Shown here piece after piece: positions 9,843 to 18,548 of a stretch of 64,000 bases of DNA (within the stretch, counting starts at the first letter, position 1; the number at the start of each line of letters is the position of its first letter). A program made the position numbers and the translations under genes. This stretch comes from Celerinatantimonas sp046054195 (GTDB lineage Bacteria > Pseudomonadota > Gammaproteobacteria > Enterobacterales > Celerinatantimonadaceae), in NCBI RefSeq assembly GCF_046054195.1, contig NZ_JBEQCS010000016.1, positions 1 to 64,000 of the forward strand, given 5' to 3'. The notes under the pieces are model-generated. The model had not been told where the DNA came from. It saw only the letters and a program-made list of their open reading frames with translations, and did not search any database.

Positions 9843-10155
9843 TTGTGCAATTTCTCTAACTTTTTGTTAAATCACCAATATTTGATATAAAACACGCATT
9901 TTTTTGCTATATCAATGGACATAAATGCTGCGCTTGCTGAAGTGGAGCTACATCACCTTTCCCTTACTATTGCTCTTCTATATTTAACTAACCTTAAAGC
10001 CAACGTTGTTTTGAGTTTTCAAATGGCTGCGTTCATAGGCGTGTTGATGTCTCTGGGCCACAAGTTTGATTTCACGAGATAAAGCGGTCCGTTTAATCCC
10101 TTCCGGCTCAGATATAAGTGATTATAAAAATACATTTATTTATGAGGGATAGACA
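9843..10155. other. Intergenic region upstream of ytfQ
   Basis: About 310 bases with no assignable gene. A 55-codon open frame (9915-10082, first codons ATG GAC ATA AAT) has no ribosome site and resembles nothing I recognise, so it is probably not coding. The last 60 bases before ytfQ are AT-rich and should hold the operon promoter; no clear operator was found. Confidence 0.5.
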
Positions 10156-11115
10156 ATGAAAGCGACTGTATCGATTCGAAACCTCGCGATAGGGATGTTA
10201 GCTGTTGCAACAATGGCTGTCACACCAATTGCTTCGGCGTTAACCGTAGGTTTTTCGCAAATTGGTTCAGAAAGTGGTTGGCGTACTGCTGAAACCCAAT
10301 CGATTAAATCAGCTGCTCAGGAACGCAATATCGACCTTAAGTTCTCTGATGCGCAGCAAAAACAAGAAAACCAGATTAAAGCATTGCGCTCATTTATTGC
10401 CCAAGGCGTTGATGCCATTATTTTAGCTCCAGTGGTTGAAACAGGCTGGGACCAGGTTTTAAAAGAAGCAAAACGTTCAAAAATTCCAGTTTTTTTGGTT
10501 GACCGTGGCGTTAAAGTTCGTGATAGCAGCCTCTATGTCACAAAAATCGCGTCTGATTTTGTTGAAGAAGGTCGTTTAGCTGGCGCTTGGCTCGCAGCTA
10601 AAACCAGTGGTAACTGTAAAATTGCAGAGCTACAAGGCACGGTTGGCTCAAGTGCCGCTATTGACCGTAAAAAAGGTTTTGCTGATGTAATTAATCTATT
10701 CCCTCGCATGAGCATTATTCGTTCACAAAGTGGCGACTTTACTCGTAGTGGCGGCAAAAAAGTAATGGAAAGCTTCTTAAAAGCTGAACACGGCGGAAAA
10801 ACTATCTGTGCCGTTTATTCCCACAATGATGATATGGCTCTAGGCGCTATTCAAGCGATTCAAGAAGCCGGGCTCCAACCTAGCAAAGACATATTTATGA
10901 TCTCAATTGATGGGGTTCCAGATATCTTTAAAGCGATGATGGAAGGCCAAACAAACGCCTCAATTGAACTTAAATCTGATCTTGGCAAACCTACTTTTGA
11001 TGCAATTAAAGAATATCTAGCCGGTGACAAACTGCCGAAATGGATTAAAACACAGGGAAATTTATATTTGCCCGATACTGCTAAAGAAGAATATCAGCGT
11101 CGTAGTGCTCAGTAA
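10156..11115 (+). CDS. ytfQ: Galactofuranose-type ABC transporter, periplasmic binding protein
   Basis: Substrate-binding protein of the sugar importer YtfQRT-YjfF, which in E. coli takes up galactofuranose. The 319-residue protein has a Sec signal peptide with cleavage likely after PIASA (about residues 24-28), then the two-lobed periplasmic-binding fold of the ribose/LacI group. Family text includes GFSQIGSESGWRTAETQSIK, ILAPVVETGWDQVLKEAK and HNDDMALGAIQAIQEAG. The start ATG has tgaggga upstream. It heads a four-gene operon, 35 bases before ytfR. Ligand assignment follows from strong similarity to E. coli YtfQ in the binding-site segments; arabinofuranose or galactopyranose remain possible. 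Confidence 0.92.
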   Translation: MKATVSIRNLAIGMLAVATMAVTPIASALTVGFSQIGSESGWRTAETQSIKSAAQERNIDLKFSDAQQKQENQIKALRSFIAQGVDAIILAPVVETGWDQVLKEAKRSKIPVFLVDRGVKVRDSSLYVTKIASDFVEEGRLAGAWLAAKTSGNCKIAELQGTVGSSAAIDRKKGFADVINLFPRMSIIRSQSGDFTRSGGKKVMESFLKAEHGGKTICAVYSHNDDMALGAIQAIQEAGLQPSKDIFMISIDGVPDIFKAMMEGQTNASIELKSDLGKPTFDAIKEYLAGDKLPKWIKTQGNLYLPDTAKEEYQRRSAQ

Positions 11116-11150
11116 CTTTCTGTTGCCTTAGTGTTCATAGGAGACAAGCC

Positions 11151-12644
11151 GTGTCTGATCCAATTTTACGTCTAGCCGGTATCGACAAGATTTTTACCGG
11201 AGTCCATGCCCTCAGTGATGTCAGCATGAGCATTGAACCGGGGGAAGTACATGCGTTATTAGGTGAAAATGGGGCTGGAAAATCGACCCTAATTAAAGTG
11301 ATTACCGGGGTGTATTCGCTTGATGGAGGCAATATGTGGCTCGAAGGCCAACCTTTTGCTCCTAAATCATCTAGCGATGCCCAAGCGCATGGCGTCAGTA
11401 CTGTCTATCAGGAAGTGAACCTGATTCCGACAATGTCAGTTGCCAGTAATTTGTTTTTGGAACGCCAACCAAGGCGTTTTGGACTCATCAACTGGAAAAG
11501 TGTTCATAACCAGTCTGTCGATTTACTCAGGCGGTTAAAACTTGATATTGATGTGGAAAGGCCGCTTGGCTCCTATTCAATTGCTATTCAACAGTTGGTT
11601 GCTATTGCGCGGGCTCTCGCGCTAAAAGCAAAAATCTTAATTTTAGATGAACCTACCGCAAGCCTTGATTCTAGAGAGGTGAAAATTTTATTTGATCTAA
11701 TGCGCGAGCTAAAAAGCCAGGGAATGGCAATTATTTTTGTGACTCACTTTTTGGACCAAGTTTACGAAGTGAGCGATCGAATCACGGTGTTACGTAATGG
11801 CGAACATGTCGCGACGCATTTAACCAAAGAGTTGGCTCAGATAGAGCTAGTATCACTGATGCTCGGCAAAGCATTTGATAAAAATGCTGGAATGCAAAAA
11901 CATACGAAAGTTCATGCAGATACCCCCTATTTAGATGTGGAGGGAATCGCTAAAAAACGAGTTTTAGACCCGATTAACTTAAAAGTCCACGCAGGCGAAG
12001 TGCTCGGATTAGCTGGGTTGCTTGGCTCAGGGCGAAGTGAGACTGTGAACCTGATTTTTGGTGCAATGCGCTCAGACCAAGGCAAAATAAAAATTAATGG
12101 TCACAACTGTCATATTCACTCACCTCGCCAAGCTATTCGCCAAGGGTTAGGGTTTTGTCCAGAAGACAGGCGCCATGATGGATTAGTTGGTGAACTCTCC
12201 GTCAGAGAAAACATTATATTAGCCCTGCAGGCTAAACGAGGTTGGCTAAAACCGGTTAGCGAAGCTCAGCAGCATAAAATTGCGGATTCGCTAATTAAAC
12301 AACTCGGAATCGTCACTCCGGATGCCGAAAAACCAGCGGGCCAATTAAGTGGCGGCAATCAGCAGAAAGTAATTTTAGCGCGGTGGTTGGCGGCTAATCC
12401 TAACTTGCTCATTTTAGATGAACCGACACGCGGCATTGATATTGGCGCTCACGCTGAAATTGTGGCACTTATCCGCCGATTGTGTGAAGAGCAGGGAATG
12501 GCGCTCTTGGTCGTGTCTTCGGAATTGGATGAAGTGGTTAGTATTAGTGATCGCATCCTTGTGCTTCGAGAACGCCATCAGGCTGCTGAGCTTGAAGGAG
12601 AGCAAGTTAATCAACAGCAAATAATTGAGGCAATAGCATCATGA
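11151..12644 (+). CDS. ytfR: Galactofuranose-type ABC transporter, ATP-binding protein
   Basis: Tandem ABC ATPase of 497 residues that powers the YtfT/YjfF permease pair. The N-terminal domain has a full Walker A (GENGAGKST, about residues 38-46) and Walker B ILDEPTAS. The C-terminal domain has the degenerate Walker A GLLGSGRSE usual for this sugar family, signature LSGGNQQKV and Walker B ILDEPTRGID. The first-domain signature region is YSIAIQQLVAIARAL, less canonical, as in relatives. Translation starts at a GTG with aggaga eight to ten bases upstream. Its stop overlaps the ytfT start (ATGA). Confidence 0.93.
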   Translation: MSDPILRLAGIDKIFTGVHALSDVSMSIEPGEVHALLGENGAGKSTLIKVITGVYSLDGGNMWLEGQPFAPKSSSDAQAHGVSTVYQEVNLIPTMSVASNLFLERQPRRFGLINWKSVHNQSVDLLRRLKLDIDVERPLGSYSIAIQQLVAIARALALKAKILILDEPTASLDSREVKILFDLMRELKSQGMAIIFVTHFLDQVYEVSDRITVLRNGEHVATHLTKELAQIELVSLMLGKAFDKNAGMQKHTKVHADTPYLDVEGIAKKRVLDPINLKVHAGEVLGLAGLLGSGRSETVNLIFGAMRSDQGKIKINGHNCHIHSPRQAIRQGLGFCPEDRRHDGLVGELSVRENIILALQAKRGWLKPVSEAQQHKIADSLIKQLGIVTPDAEKPAGQLSGGNQQKVILARWLAANPNLLILDEPTRGIDIGAHAEIVALIRRLCEEQGMALLVVSSELDEVVSISDRILVLRERHQAAELEGEQVNQQQIIEAIAS

Positions 12645-13693
12645 GTGATATTACAAATCATCATCGCCACATGCATTCCCCAGTTCAAAAACGATGGAAT
12701 ATGGCTATGTTACGTAAAGCTACGCTGCCTGTGACCGCTCTGATATTAATTTTTGTCTTTGATGCGATTTTTACGCCAGCATTTTTTAACCTTTCGTTTG
12801 TCAACGGCCATTTATATGGCAGCCTCATCGATATTTTTTATCGTGGTGCTCCGCTGATCTTGATGTCGGTGGGGATGGCTGTGGTCATTGCCACGGCAGG
12901 TATTGACTTGTCTGTTGGGGCGGTGGTTGCAATTGCTGGTGCGGTGATGGCGGTGATGGTTGATGCCAATCAGTATCCTGACTGGCTAATTGTACTGGCC
13001 ACTTTGGGGGCTGGTTTATTGTGCGGCTTGTGGAACGGAATTTTAGTCGCCTTTTTGAAAATTCAACCGATTATCGCAACCTTGATCCTTATGGTCGCAG
13101 GCCGAGGAATAGCCCAGATGATCACAGGCGGACAGATCATTACTTTCCATAGTGAGTTATTTAAAGGACTTGGGGAAGGGTATTTCTTAGGGTTGCCGAT
13201 GCGCGTTATTTTAGTTGCTTTGGCAGTTGTTGTAATCGTGGTTTTAATTAGGCGAAGTGCCTTGGGGTTATTTGTCGAATCAGTCGGAGGAAATGTATCA
13301 GCCAGTCGTTTAGCTGGGATTGATAGCCGTGGGATCTTAATTGGTGCTTACATGCTCTGTGGCTTATGTGCGGGCTTTGCGGGGATGATTATTACCGCTG
13401 ATATTAGCGGGGCTGATTCAAATAATGCCGGGTTGTGGATGGAAATGGATGCCATTTTAGCAGTTGTGATTGGCGGTACATCACTAGCAGGTGGTCGGTT
13501 CTCCTTGTTATTAACTGTCCTTGGTGCATTGGTTATTCAGAGCCTTACTATTTCTATCTTAGTTAGTGGCCTGCCAGCTGAATATACCTTGCTTGTTAAA
13601 GCGGTGGTGATCGTTTTGATACTGTTAATCCAATCACCGCAGATGAAGCAAAAAATTATGACAAAATGGAGGGCTCGCCATGCGCGTCGATAA
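12641..13693 (+). CDS. ytfT: Galactofuranose-type ABC transporter, permease
   Basis: Inner-membrane permease of the BPD-transp-2 (ribose/RbsC) family, 350 residues with eight to ten predicted helices. Conserved family segments are ATAGIDLSVGAVVAIAG, QPIIATLILMVAGRGIAQ and AVVIGGTSLAGGRFSLLLT. The start overlaps ytfR by four bases (ATGA), indicating translational coupling, and the 3' end overlaps yjfF by 14 bases. The first 30 residues are cytoplasmic and His-rich (NHHRHMH). It pairs with YjfF to form the channel. Confidence 0.92.
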   Translation: MSDITNHHRHMHSPVQKRWNMAMLRKATLPVTALILIFVFDAIFTPAFFNLSFVNGHLYGSLIDIFYRGAPLILMSVGMAVVIATAGIDLSVGAVVAIAGAVMAVMVDANQYPDWLIVLATLGAGLLCGLWNGILVAFLKIQPIIATLILMVAGRGIAQMITGGQIITFHSELFKGLGEGYFLGLPMRVILVALAVVVIVVLIRRSALGLFVESVGGNVSASRLAGIDSRGILIGAYMLCGLCAGFAGMIITADISGADSNNAGLWMEMDAILAVVIGGTSLAGGRFSLLLTVLGALVIQSLTISILVSGLPAEYTLLVKAVVIVLILLIQSPQMKQKIMTKWRARHARR

Positions 13694-14654
13694 ATGGATT
13701 TCAGTGATAGCAACGTTTGCTGTATTTATCTTGATCTGTGGCTATGGCGGCGTTAAATATCCAAATTTTGCATCAACCCTAGTCCTTGGCAACTTACTTA
13801 CTGATAATGCTTTTGTGATCATCGCCGGGGTCGGGATGACGCTGGTAATTCTAACGGGAGGAATTGACTTATCAGTTGGCTCAATGATCGCGCTAGTTGG
13901 TGTTTTAACGGCAACACTGATTACGAAGTACCACTGGAATCCACTTTATGCAATGGCGTTTGCGCTGGTTTTAAGTAGCGCTTTTGGAGCCTTGATGGGG
14001 TACTTAATTGATGCTTTTGATCTACAGCCTTTTATTGTGACGTTGTCAGGAATGTTCTTTTTGCGAGGCCTGGCGTTTGTCCTCAGCCTACAGTCAGTGC
14101 CGATTTCAACGCCACTTGTGGATGATATTGCATCATTTGCGATTCCACTACCGGGCAGGGGATGGTTAACGTCATCGGCGATAATCATGTTAGCCGTTTT
14201 AGTGTTAGGTATCGTGATTGCGCACTTTACCCGTTTTGGCAACAATGTTTATGCCATTGGCGGCGATCGAACATCAGCTGAACTGTTAGGTGTACCTATT
14301 CGTAAAACTCTCGTAGGAGTATATGCATTTTCTGGTTTTACCAGTGGCATGGCAGGGGTCGTTTACACACTTTATACCTCTTCAGGGTATCCACTGGCAG
14401 CATTAGGTGTCGAGCTAGACGTTATTGCCTCGGTGGTCATTGGTGGCACGTTGTTAACGGGGGGCGTCGGTTTTGTCATAGGGACGCTATTTGGCGGACT
14501 TATTCAAGGGGTGATTCAAACGTTAATTACATTTGATGGTTCATTGAACAGTTGGTGGACAAAAATTGTAATAGGATTTTTGCTGTTCATCTTCATTGTT
14601 TTGCAGCGGATATTAACGAGTTCGTTTGGTAGAGCCTCACCAAGCCCTGCTTAA
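13680..14654 (+). CDS. yjfF: Galactofuranose-type ABC transporter, second permease
   Basis: Second BPD-transp-2 permease subunit, 324 residues and about nine predicted helices, forming the heterodimeric channel with YtfT. Visible family motifs are LTGGIDLSVGSMIALVG, LQPFIVTLSGMFFLRGLAF and SVVIGGTLLTGGVG. The ATG lies inside the end of ytfT (14-base overlap), preceded by tggaggg, so expression is coupled. It is the last gene of the operon. No sugar kinase or mutase accompanies the transporter in this window. Confidence 0.92.
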   Translation: MRVDKWISVIATFAVFILICGYGGVKYPNFASTLVLGNLLTDNAFVIIAGVGMTLVILTGGIDLSVGSMIALVGVLTATLITKYHWNPLYAMAFALVLSSAFGALMGYLIDAFDLQPFIVTLSGMFFLRGLAFVLSLQSVPISTPLVDDIASFAIPLPGRGWLTSSAIIMLAVLVLGIVIAHFTRFGNNVYAIGGDRTSAELLGVPIRKTLVGVYAFSGFTSGMAGVVYTLYTSSGYPLAALGVELDVIASVVIGGTLLTGGVGFVIGTLFGGLIQGVIQTLITFDGSLNSWWTKIVIGFLLFIFIVLQRILTSSFGRASPSPA

Positions 14655-14674
14655 ATATTGCTTTCAATTTTTTT

Positions 14675-14718
14675 ATAACGGCTATACATTTGATTTTACT
14701 AAGATGTATAGCCGTTAT
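14675..14718. repeat. 14-bp perfect inverted repeat downstream of yjfF
   Basis: Arms ataacggctataca (14675-14688) and tgtatagccgttat (14705-14718) around a 16-base loop. A T-run precedes the hairpin instead of following it, so it is not a textbook intrinsic terminator on either strand. It may protect the operon's 3' end or be a regulator site. Confidence 0.7.
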
Positions 14719-14821
14719 GTTAATGCCATCAATAAATCGGTCAGTGCCTTTTCGGTGTCCGGGTATCAAAATATAAAGAAAACTGATGAATTAACATATT
14801 GATCATTTATTAGGAGTCTTT

Positions 14822-15433
14822 ATGTATGCTGCCGCATCGGACAAGGTTGAAGATTTTGCCATCATGAAGCAATTGATGATGCAGTTTCCTTTTGCTCAGA
14901 TAATTGATAGTTCGTTAAACGCCAGTAGCGTGCCAGTTGTTTGGCAAAATGATGAAAGTCGATATGGACACTTAATTGGTCATTTGGCTGCGGGCAATTC
15001 GTTATTAGAAACGGCTCAACAGCAGCGATGTTTAGTGATTTTTCAGTCAAATGATCACTATATTTCACCGAATTGGTATGAGAAGGGGCCTGCAGTTCCA
15101 ACTTGGAATTATGCTAGTGTCCATGTTTGGGGAACCTTCAATACAGTGAATGATGAGCAGACAGAACAAATCTTAAAAGAGCAGATCCAGTGTTTTGAAC
15201 CTGAACTAGTATCATCATCAAAAATGGCTGATGAGCAAGTTCAACAATCGCTGTTACACTCTATTGTTGGTTTTACTTTGTCTATTGAACAAATAAGAGC
15301 GAAGAAAAAATTAGGTCAACATCGAAGTGACGCTGACCAAAAAGGGGTGTATCAAAACCTATTGCACAGCAGTGAGCCGAACTCTCAAGCAATGGCTCAA
15401 TTTTTAGCTCGTAATGGCATGGATAAAGGTTAA
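14822..15433 (+). CDS. PaiB-like FMN-binding split-barrel protein
   Basis: Member of the PaiB/FMN-binding negative transcriptional regulator family (Pfam PaiB/DUF-type split barrel), 203 residues. The family signature YISPNWYEKGPAVPTWNYAS and VHVWG is present at about residues 79-103, and the C-terminal helix IRAKKKLGQHRSDADQKGV matches the conserved K-x-S/G-Q-N/H-R pattern. Bacillus PaiB affects sporulation and degradative-enzyme genes, but most members are thought to be flavin-dependent oxidoreductases, so a regulatory role here is unproven. The start has taggag upstream. The gene converges with cmoB and their stop codons overlap (15430-15433). Confidence 0.82.
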   Translation: MYAAASDKVEDFAIMKQLMMQFPFAQIIDSSLNASSVPVVWQNDESRYGHLIGHLAAGNSLLETAQQQRCLVIFQSNDHYISPNWYEKGPAVPTWNYASVHVWGTFNTVNDEQTEQILKEQIQCFEPELVSSSKMADEQVQQSLLHSIVGFTLSIEQIRAKKKLGQHRSDADQKGVYQNLLHSSEPNSQAMAQFLARNGMDKG

Positions 15434-16416
15434 TCACCATTGGCAAAAGGTTTACGAGCGATCATGACGGCTCGTTTAGGCGCTGGCAATCCTTCAACCG
15501 TTTTACTGGGATCGGTTGGGTCTAGAAATTGTTCGAGCGATTCATTGGTCATCCATTCAGTTCGCCGTTGTTCTTGGATACTTGTCACGCTGACATCGAC
15601 ACAGCGAACTTGCTCAAAACCACATTTTTCTAGCCATAAAGCTAGCAGATCAACGCTTGGTAAAAACCACACGTTATTCATTTTCGCATAGCGATCTTGC
15701 GGAGTAAGAACAGTATCTTTGTCTCCATCGACCACCAATGTTTCTAAAATTAACTCACCGCCTTGAACGAGCTGATCTTTGAGCTGAAAGATGTGTTCAA
15801 TTGGTGAGCGACGATGGTATAAAACACCCATCGAAAATACGGTATCAAATGCTTTAAGTGCTGGTAGCTGTTCAATACCTAATGGCAACAGATGAATATT
15901 TTCTGGGTTGCCAGCGAGTTGTCGGATGGCTTCAAATTGCGCTAAGAAAAGTGACGATGGATCAATCCCTACAACAAATTCAGCATCAGCCCCGAGCATG
16001 CGCCACATGTGATAGCCGTTGCCACAGCCCACATCTAATACTTGACGATATTTAAGCGGACTAATGTGCTCGATTAGTCGCTCCCATTTCCAATCGCTAC
16101 GCCACTCGGTATCAATATCAAAATCAAAAATATGATAAGGGCCTTTTCGCCAAGGGTGATAACTGCGCAGTAGATTTTCAACTTTGCGAATCTGTCCAGA
16201 TTCTAAACCATCGACAGGCTCGATGGTTACGCCATCTTTGAGGTTAACTTTAGCACCGCTTTGATTGGGAAGTTTTGCTAATACTTTTTCCCAATTTGGG
16301 AGCAAGCCATGAGCTTGTTCATCTCGCCAAGTCTTCAGCTGTGCGGGCAAGACTTCCAGCCAACTGGCTAACGAACGCTTTGCTATTTGTGCGTAGAAAT
16401 CCCCAAACTCAATCAT
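15430..16416 (-). CDS. cmoB: tRNA U34 carboxymethyltransferase
   Basis: Transfers a carboxymethyl group from carboxy-S-adenosylmethionine to 5-hydroxyuridine at tRNA wobble position 34, giving cmo5U. The 328-residue protein has the SAM-fold glycine loop VLDVGCGNGYHMWRMLG at about residues 125-141, the CmoB motif PYHIFDFDIDTEWRSDWKWER and the HRRSPIEHI segment. Ribosome site aaggaag precedes the ATG. It overlaps cmoA by eight bases, so the substrate-making and substrate-using enzymes are co-expressed. Normal family length. Confidence 0.96.
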   Translation of the reverse strand: MIEFGDFYAQIAKRSLASWLEVLPAQLKTWRDEQAHGLLPNWEKVLAKLPNQSGAKVNLKDGVTIEPVDGLESGQIRKVENLLRSYHPWRKGPYHIFDFDIDTEWRSDWKWERLIEHISPLKYRQVLDVGCGNGYHMWRMLGADAEFVVGIDPSSLFLAQFEAIRQLAGNPENIHLLPLGIEQLPALKAFDTVFSMGVLYHRRSPIEHIFQLKDQLVQGGELILETLVVDGDKDTVLTPQDRYAKMNNVWFLPSVDLLALWLEKCGFEQVRCVDVSVTSIQEQRRTEWMTNESLEQFLDPTDPSKTVEGLPAPKRAVMIARKPFANGD

Positions 16417-17152
16417 TACTACTTCCTTTAATGGCGATTAATGACAAAAAGTTAAAGCATTGGAACCAAGTTTGCGCGTGTGCAAATCCAGCCGTTTTAA
16501 AACGCTCTATATGTTGATCAGAGGTATCGGTAAGAAGCACATTTTCAATGGCCGTGCGTTTTTGGCTAATTTCTAATTCGCTATAACCATTGGCGCGTTT
16601 AAAATCGAGATGCAATTCGCTAATCAAGGTCTGAATGTCAGAATCTTCAAAATGAACTTTCTCACTAACAATGAGGATGCCCCCTGGGAGCATGCCCTGA
16701 TAAATCGACTTGATTAATTGGTCTCGCTCTTTTGGGGCGATAAATTGCAAAGTAAAGTTTAAAACGACCACACTCGCATTCTGAATTGAAACATCTTGAA
16801 TATTTTTACATTGCAGAGTTACTGGCGTGTCGGAGCGAAAAGCATCAAGGTGGCTACGGCATCGCTCAATCATCGGTTGTGAGTTGTCCACCCCGATAAT
16901 TTCGCAGCCATCTAAGTTAACATTGCGGCGCATCGCGAGTGTTGCAGCTCCCAAAGAACAGCCTAAATCATATAATTTTGAGTCTGCTTGATGGTAGTGA
17001 GCTGTGAGCTGACCTATGACTTCTAAGATTGTCGTATAGCCGGGAACAGAACGTTGAATCATATCTGGAAAGACTTCAACGACCTGCTGATCAAAGCGAA
17101 AATCACCGACATGGGCGATGGGTTTAGAAAAAATATTATCTGAGCGATGCAT
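16409..17152 (-). CDS. cmoA: Carboxy-S-adenosyl-L-methionine synthase
   Basis: Converts SAM and prephenate into carboxy-SAM, the donor used by CmoB. From the ATG at 17152 the 247-residue product starts MHRSDNIFSKPIAHVGDFRF, matching the conserved CmoA N-terminus; an upstream in-frame TTG at 17179 would add nine unsupported residues. The SAM loop YDLGCSLGAATLAMRRN and the upstream VFPDMIQRSVPGY are diagnostic. It is the first gene of the cmoA-cmoB pair. No strong ribosome site is seen before the chosen start. Confidence 0.95.
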   Translation of the reverse strand: MHRSDNIFSKPIAHVGDFRFDQQVVEVFPDMIQRSVPGYTTILEVIGQLTAHYHQADSKLYDLGCSLGAATLAMRRNVNLDGCEIIGVDNSQPMIERCRSHLDAFRSDTPVTLQCKNIQDVSIQNASVVVLNFTLQFIAPKERDQLIKSIYQGMLPGGILIVSEKVHFEDSDIQTLISELHLDFKRANGYSELEISQKRTAIENVLLTDTSDQHIERFKTAGFAHAQTWFQCFNFLSLIAIKGSSND

Positions 17153-17288
17153 AGTTTTTACTATCTGTGGATGAAACAAGCCAAAATGCGCGGCAACTTT
17201 TGCCGCGGCATTTTAACGCGCTTTGTGGTGGCTGTCTTGTCTAATTGTCTATGGCAAGTAAAGTCAATTCGATTCGTTGCTAAGAGGA

Positions 17289-18200
17289 TTAAGCATGAGC
17301 CTTAAGATAGTTAATGGCTCCTAATAGCGATGCAATTTGAGCTTGATTACAGATATCATCGTTGGCTTTGGGGCTGTCTGGATACACCTCGGTAGTGGTG
17401 TGATAGTTGGCATTAGTTAAGCTGCCACATAATCCTAATTCTTGCATCGCATACATGATGACGCCTTCGCTTAGGACTTTTGAGCCAATAATTTGGCCTT
17501 TAGCATCGGCTGGCGCAATATGCGTTACCGTTTTAACCGATTCAATGACCGCTTCAAGAAATCCTAACTGCGGGTTTTCAGTTTTACCAACGCAATAAAA
17601 GCCATCTGGGATCTGCTCGGGTTGAAACTCTTCGCCATCTCGAGCGGCCAGTGCAGGGCGAAATTCTTGTTCGTCGCTATCGGTTGTTTCATGAAGATCC
17701 ATATGCAGTACGATAGGGCTTTTAATGGTTGCTACATATTCGCTCAATAATCTGGCTTCATCGGATGGTGTGTTCGGATAAAACGAGCGGTTAGGATCGA
17801 CTGCATTAGGATTCCAGCGCTGAATATGTTCGTATCCCCAAGGGCTCACGCACGGCGTAATGACAATGTTAAACTCGTTTTGATATTGCTCGAGATACTC
17901 TTTGGCGAACAATAACGCACCTTGCACGCCGCTTGTTTCATAACCATGTACACCGCCAGTGACTAAAATTGTTGCTCGGTTAGCCACCCACTGAGCGCTT
18001 TTGATAGCCATCAGCGGGTAGCTTTTTTGATACTGAAGTTCGCCGTATTGCTCAGCAACACACGCAGATGGCAATTGTTGCAATTTATCTAAAACCTCAT
18101 CTTTATAGCTGCGCTGATATTGTTGGCGTGCTCGCCATTGTTCTATTTGCTCTTTGCCCCATTTCTGACCGGGTTGTCCAATTGGATATTGCGTTGGCAT
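17289..18200 (-). CDS. M14-family metallocarboxypeptidase
   Basis: Zinc carboxypeptidase of the M14 (succinylglutamate desuccinylase/aspartoacylase-like) fold, 303 residues, without a signal peptide, so probably cytoplasmic. Zinc ligands are visible as HGYE (the HxxE of TGGVHGYETSG, near residue 84) and the His of MDLHETTDSDEQEF. NPNAVDPNRSF supplies the Asn-Arg substrate-carboxylate contacts, and the Glu of TTTEVYPDSP fits the catalytic glutamate. Start ATG with aagga upstream. It stands alone between cmoA and aspS (divergent from aspS). Substrate unknown; small peptides or N-acyl amino acids are plausible. Confidence 0.82.
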   Translation of the reverse strand: MPTQYPIGQPGQKWGKEQIEQWRARQQYQRSYKDEVLDKLQQLPSACVAEQYGELQYQKSYPLMAIKSAQWVANRATILVTGGVHGYETSGVQGALLFAKEYLEQYQNEFNIVITPCVSPWGYEHIQRWNPNAVDPNRSFYPNTPSDEARLLSEYVATIKSPIVLHMDLHETTDSDEQEFRPALAARDGEEFQPEQIPDGFYCVGKTENPQLGFLEAVIESVKTVTHIAPADAKGQIIGSKVLSEGVIMYAMQELGLCGSLTNANYHTTTEVYPDSPKANDDICNQAQIASLLGAINYLKAHA

Positions 18201-18548
18201 GGGTTACGTCCTTTTTTATTTGTCCAAGACCTGGGTAATTTTCCCCAAGAGTAGAAGCGTTCAAATAGCGATGCAACTAATATTATTTAGCTATGAAAGC
18301 AAGCCACATTGTCGAAAAGTATTGGAGAATTGAGTGCTCTTTTTTATCGAATGGATGTGACTCGGGTGTTTTTTGAGCACTTAGGCGTGCTCCGGATAGT
18401 TTTATGGGCTGGCTATTCAGTTTTAGGTCGAAAATCCTATATAATGACTGCCTTTGGTAAGTCTGTATCAGGTTAGTTTTAAGTTGCTTTTCATCTTTAT
18501 AACCATCAGACAAGAGAATCGAATTTTAATCTGCAACGGGAAGGCGTT
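18201..18548 (+). promoter_or_regulatory. Intergenic region with probable aspS promoter
   Basis: No gene is supported here. A good sigma-70 -10 element TATAAT lies at 18440-18445 with ttcagt at 18416-18421 as a possible -35 (18-base spacer). This would give an aspS leader of about 100 bases. Confidence 0.5.

Noticed and set aside
9915..10082. 55-codon open frame upstream of ytfQ
   Set aside because: No ribosome site and no recognisable family; kept only as a remark in the intergenic entry.
18283..18513. 76-codon leftward frame upstream of aspS
   Set aside because: It covers the probable aspS promoter and has no protein-like features.
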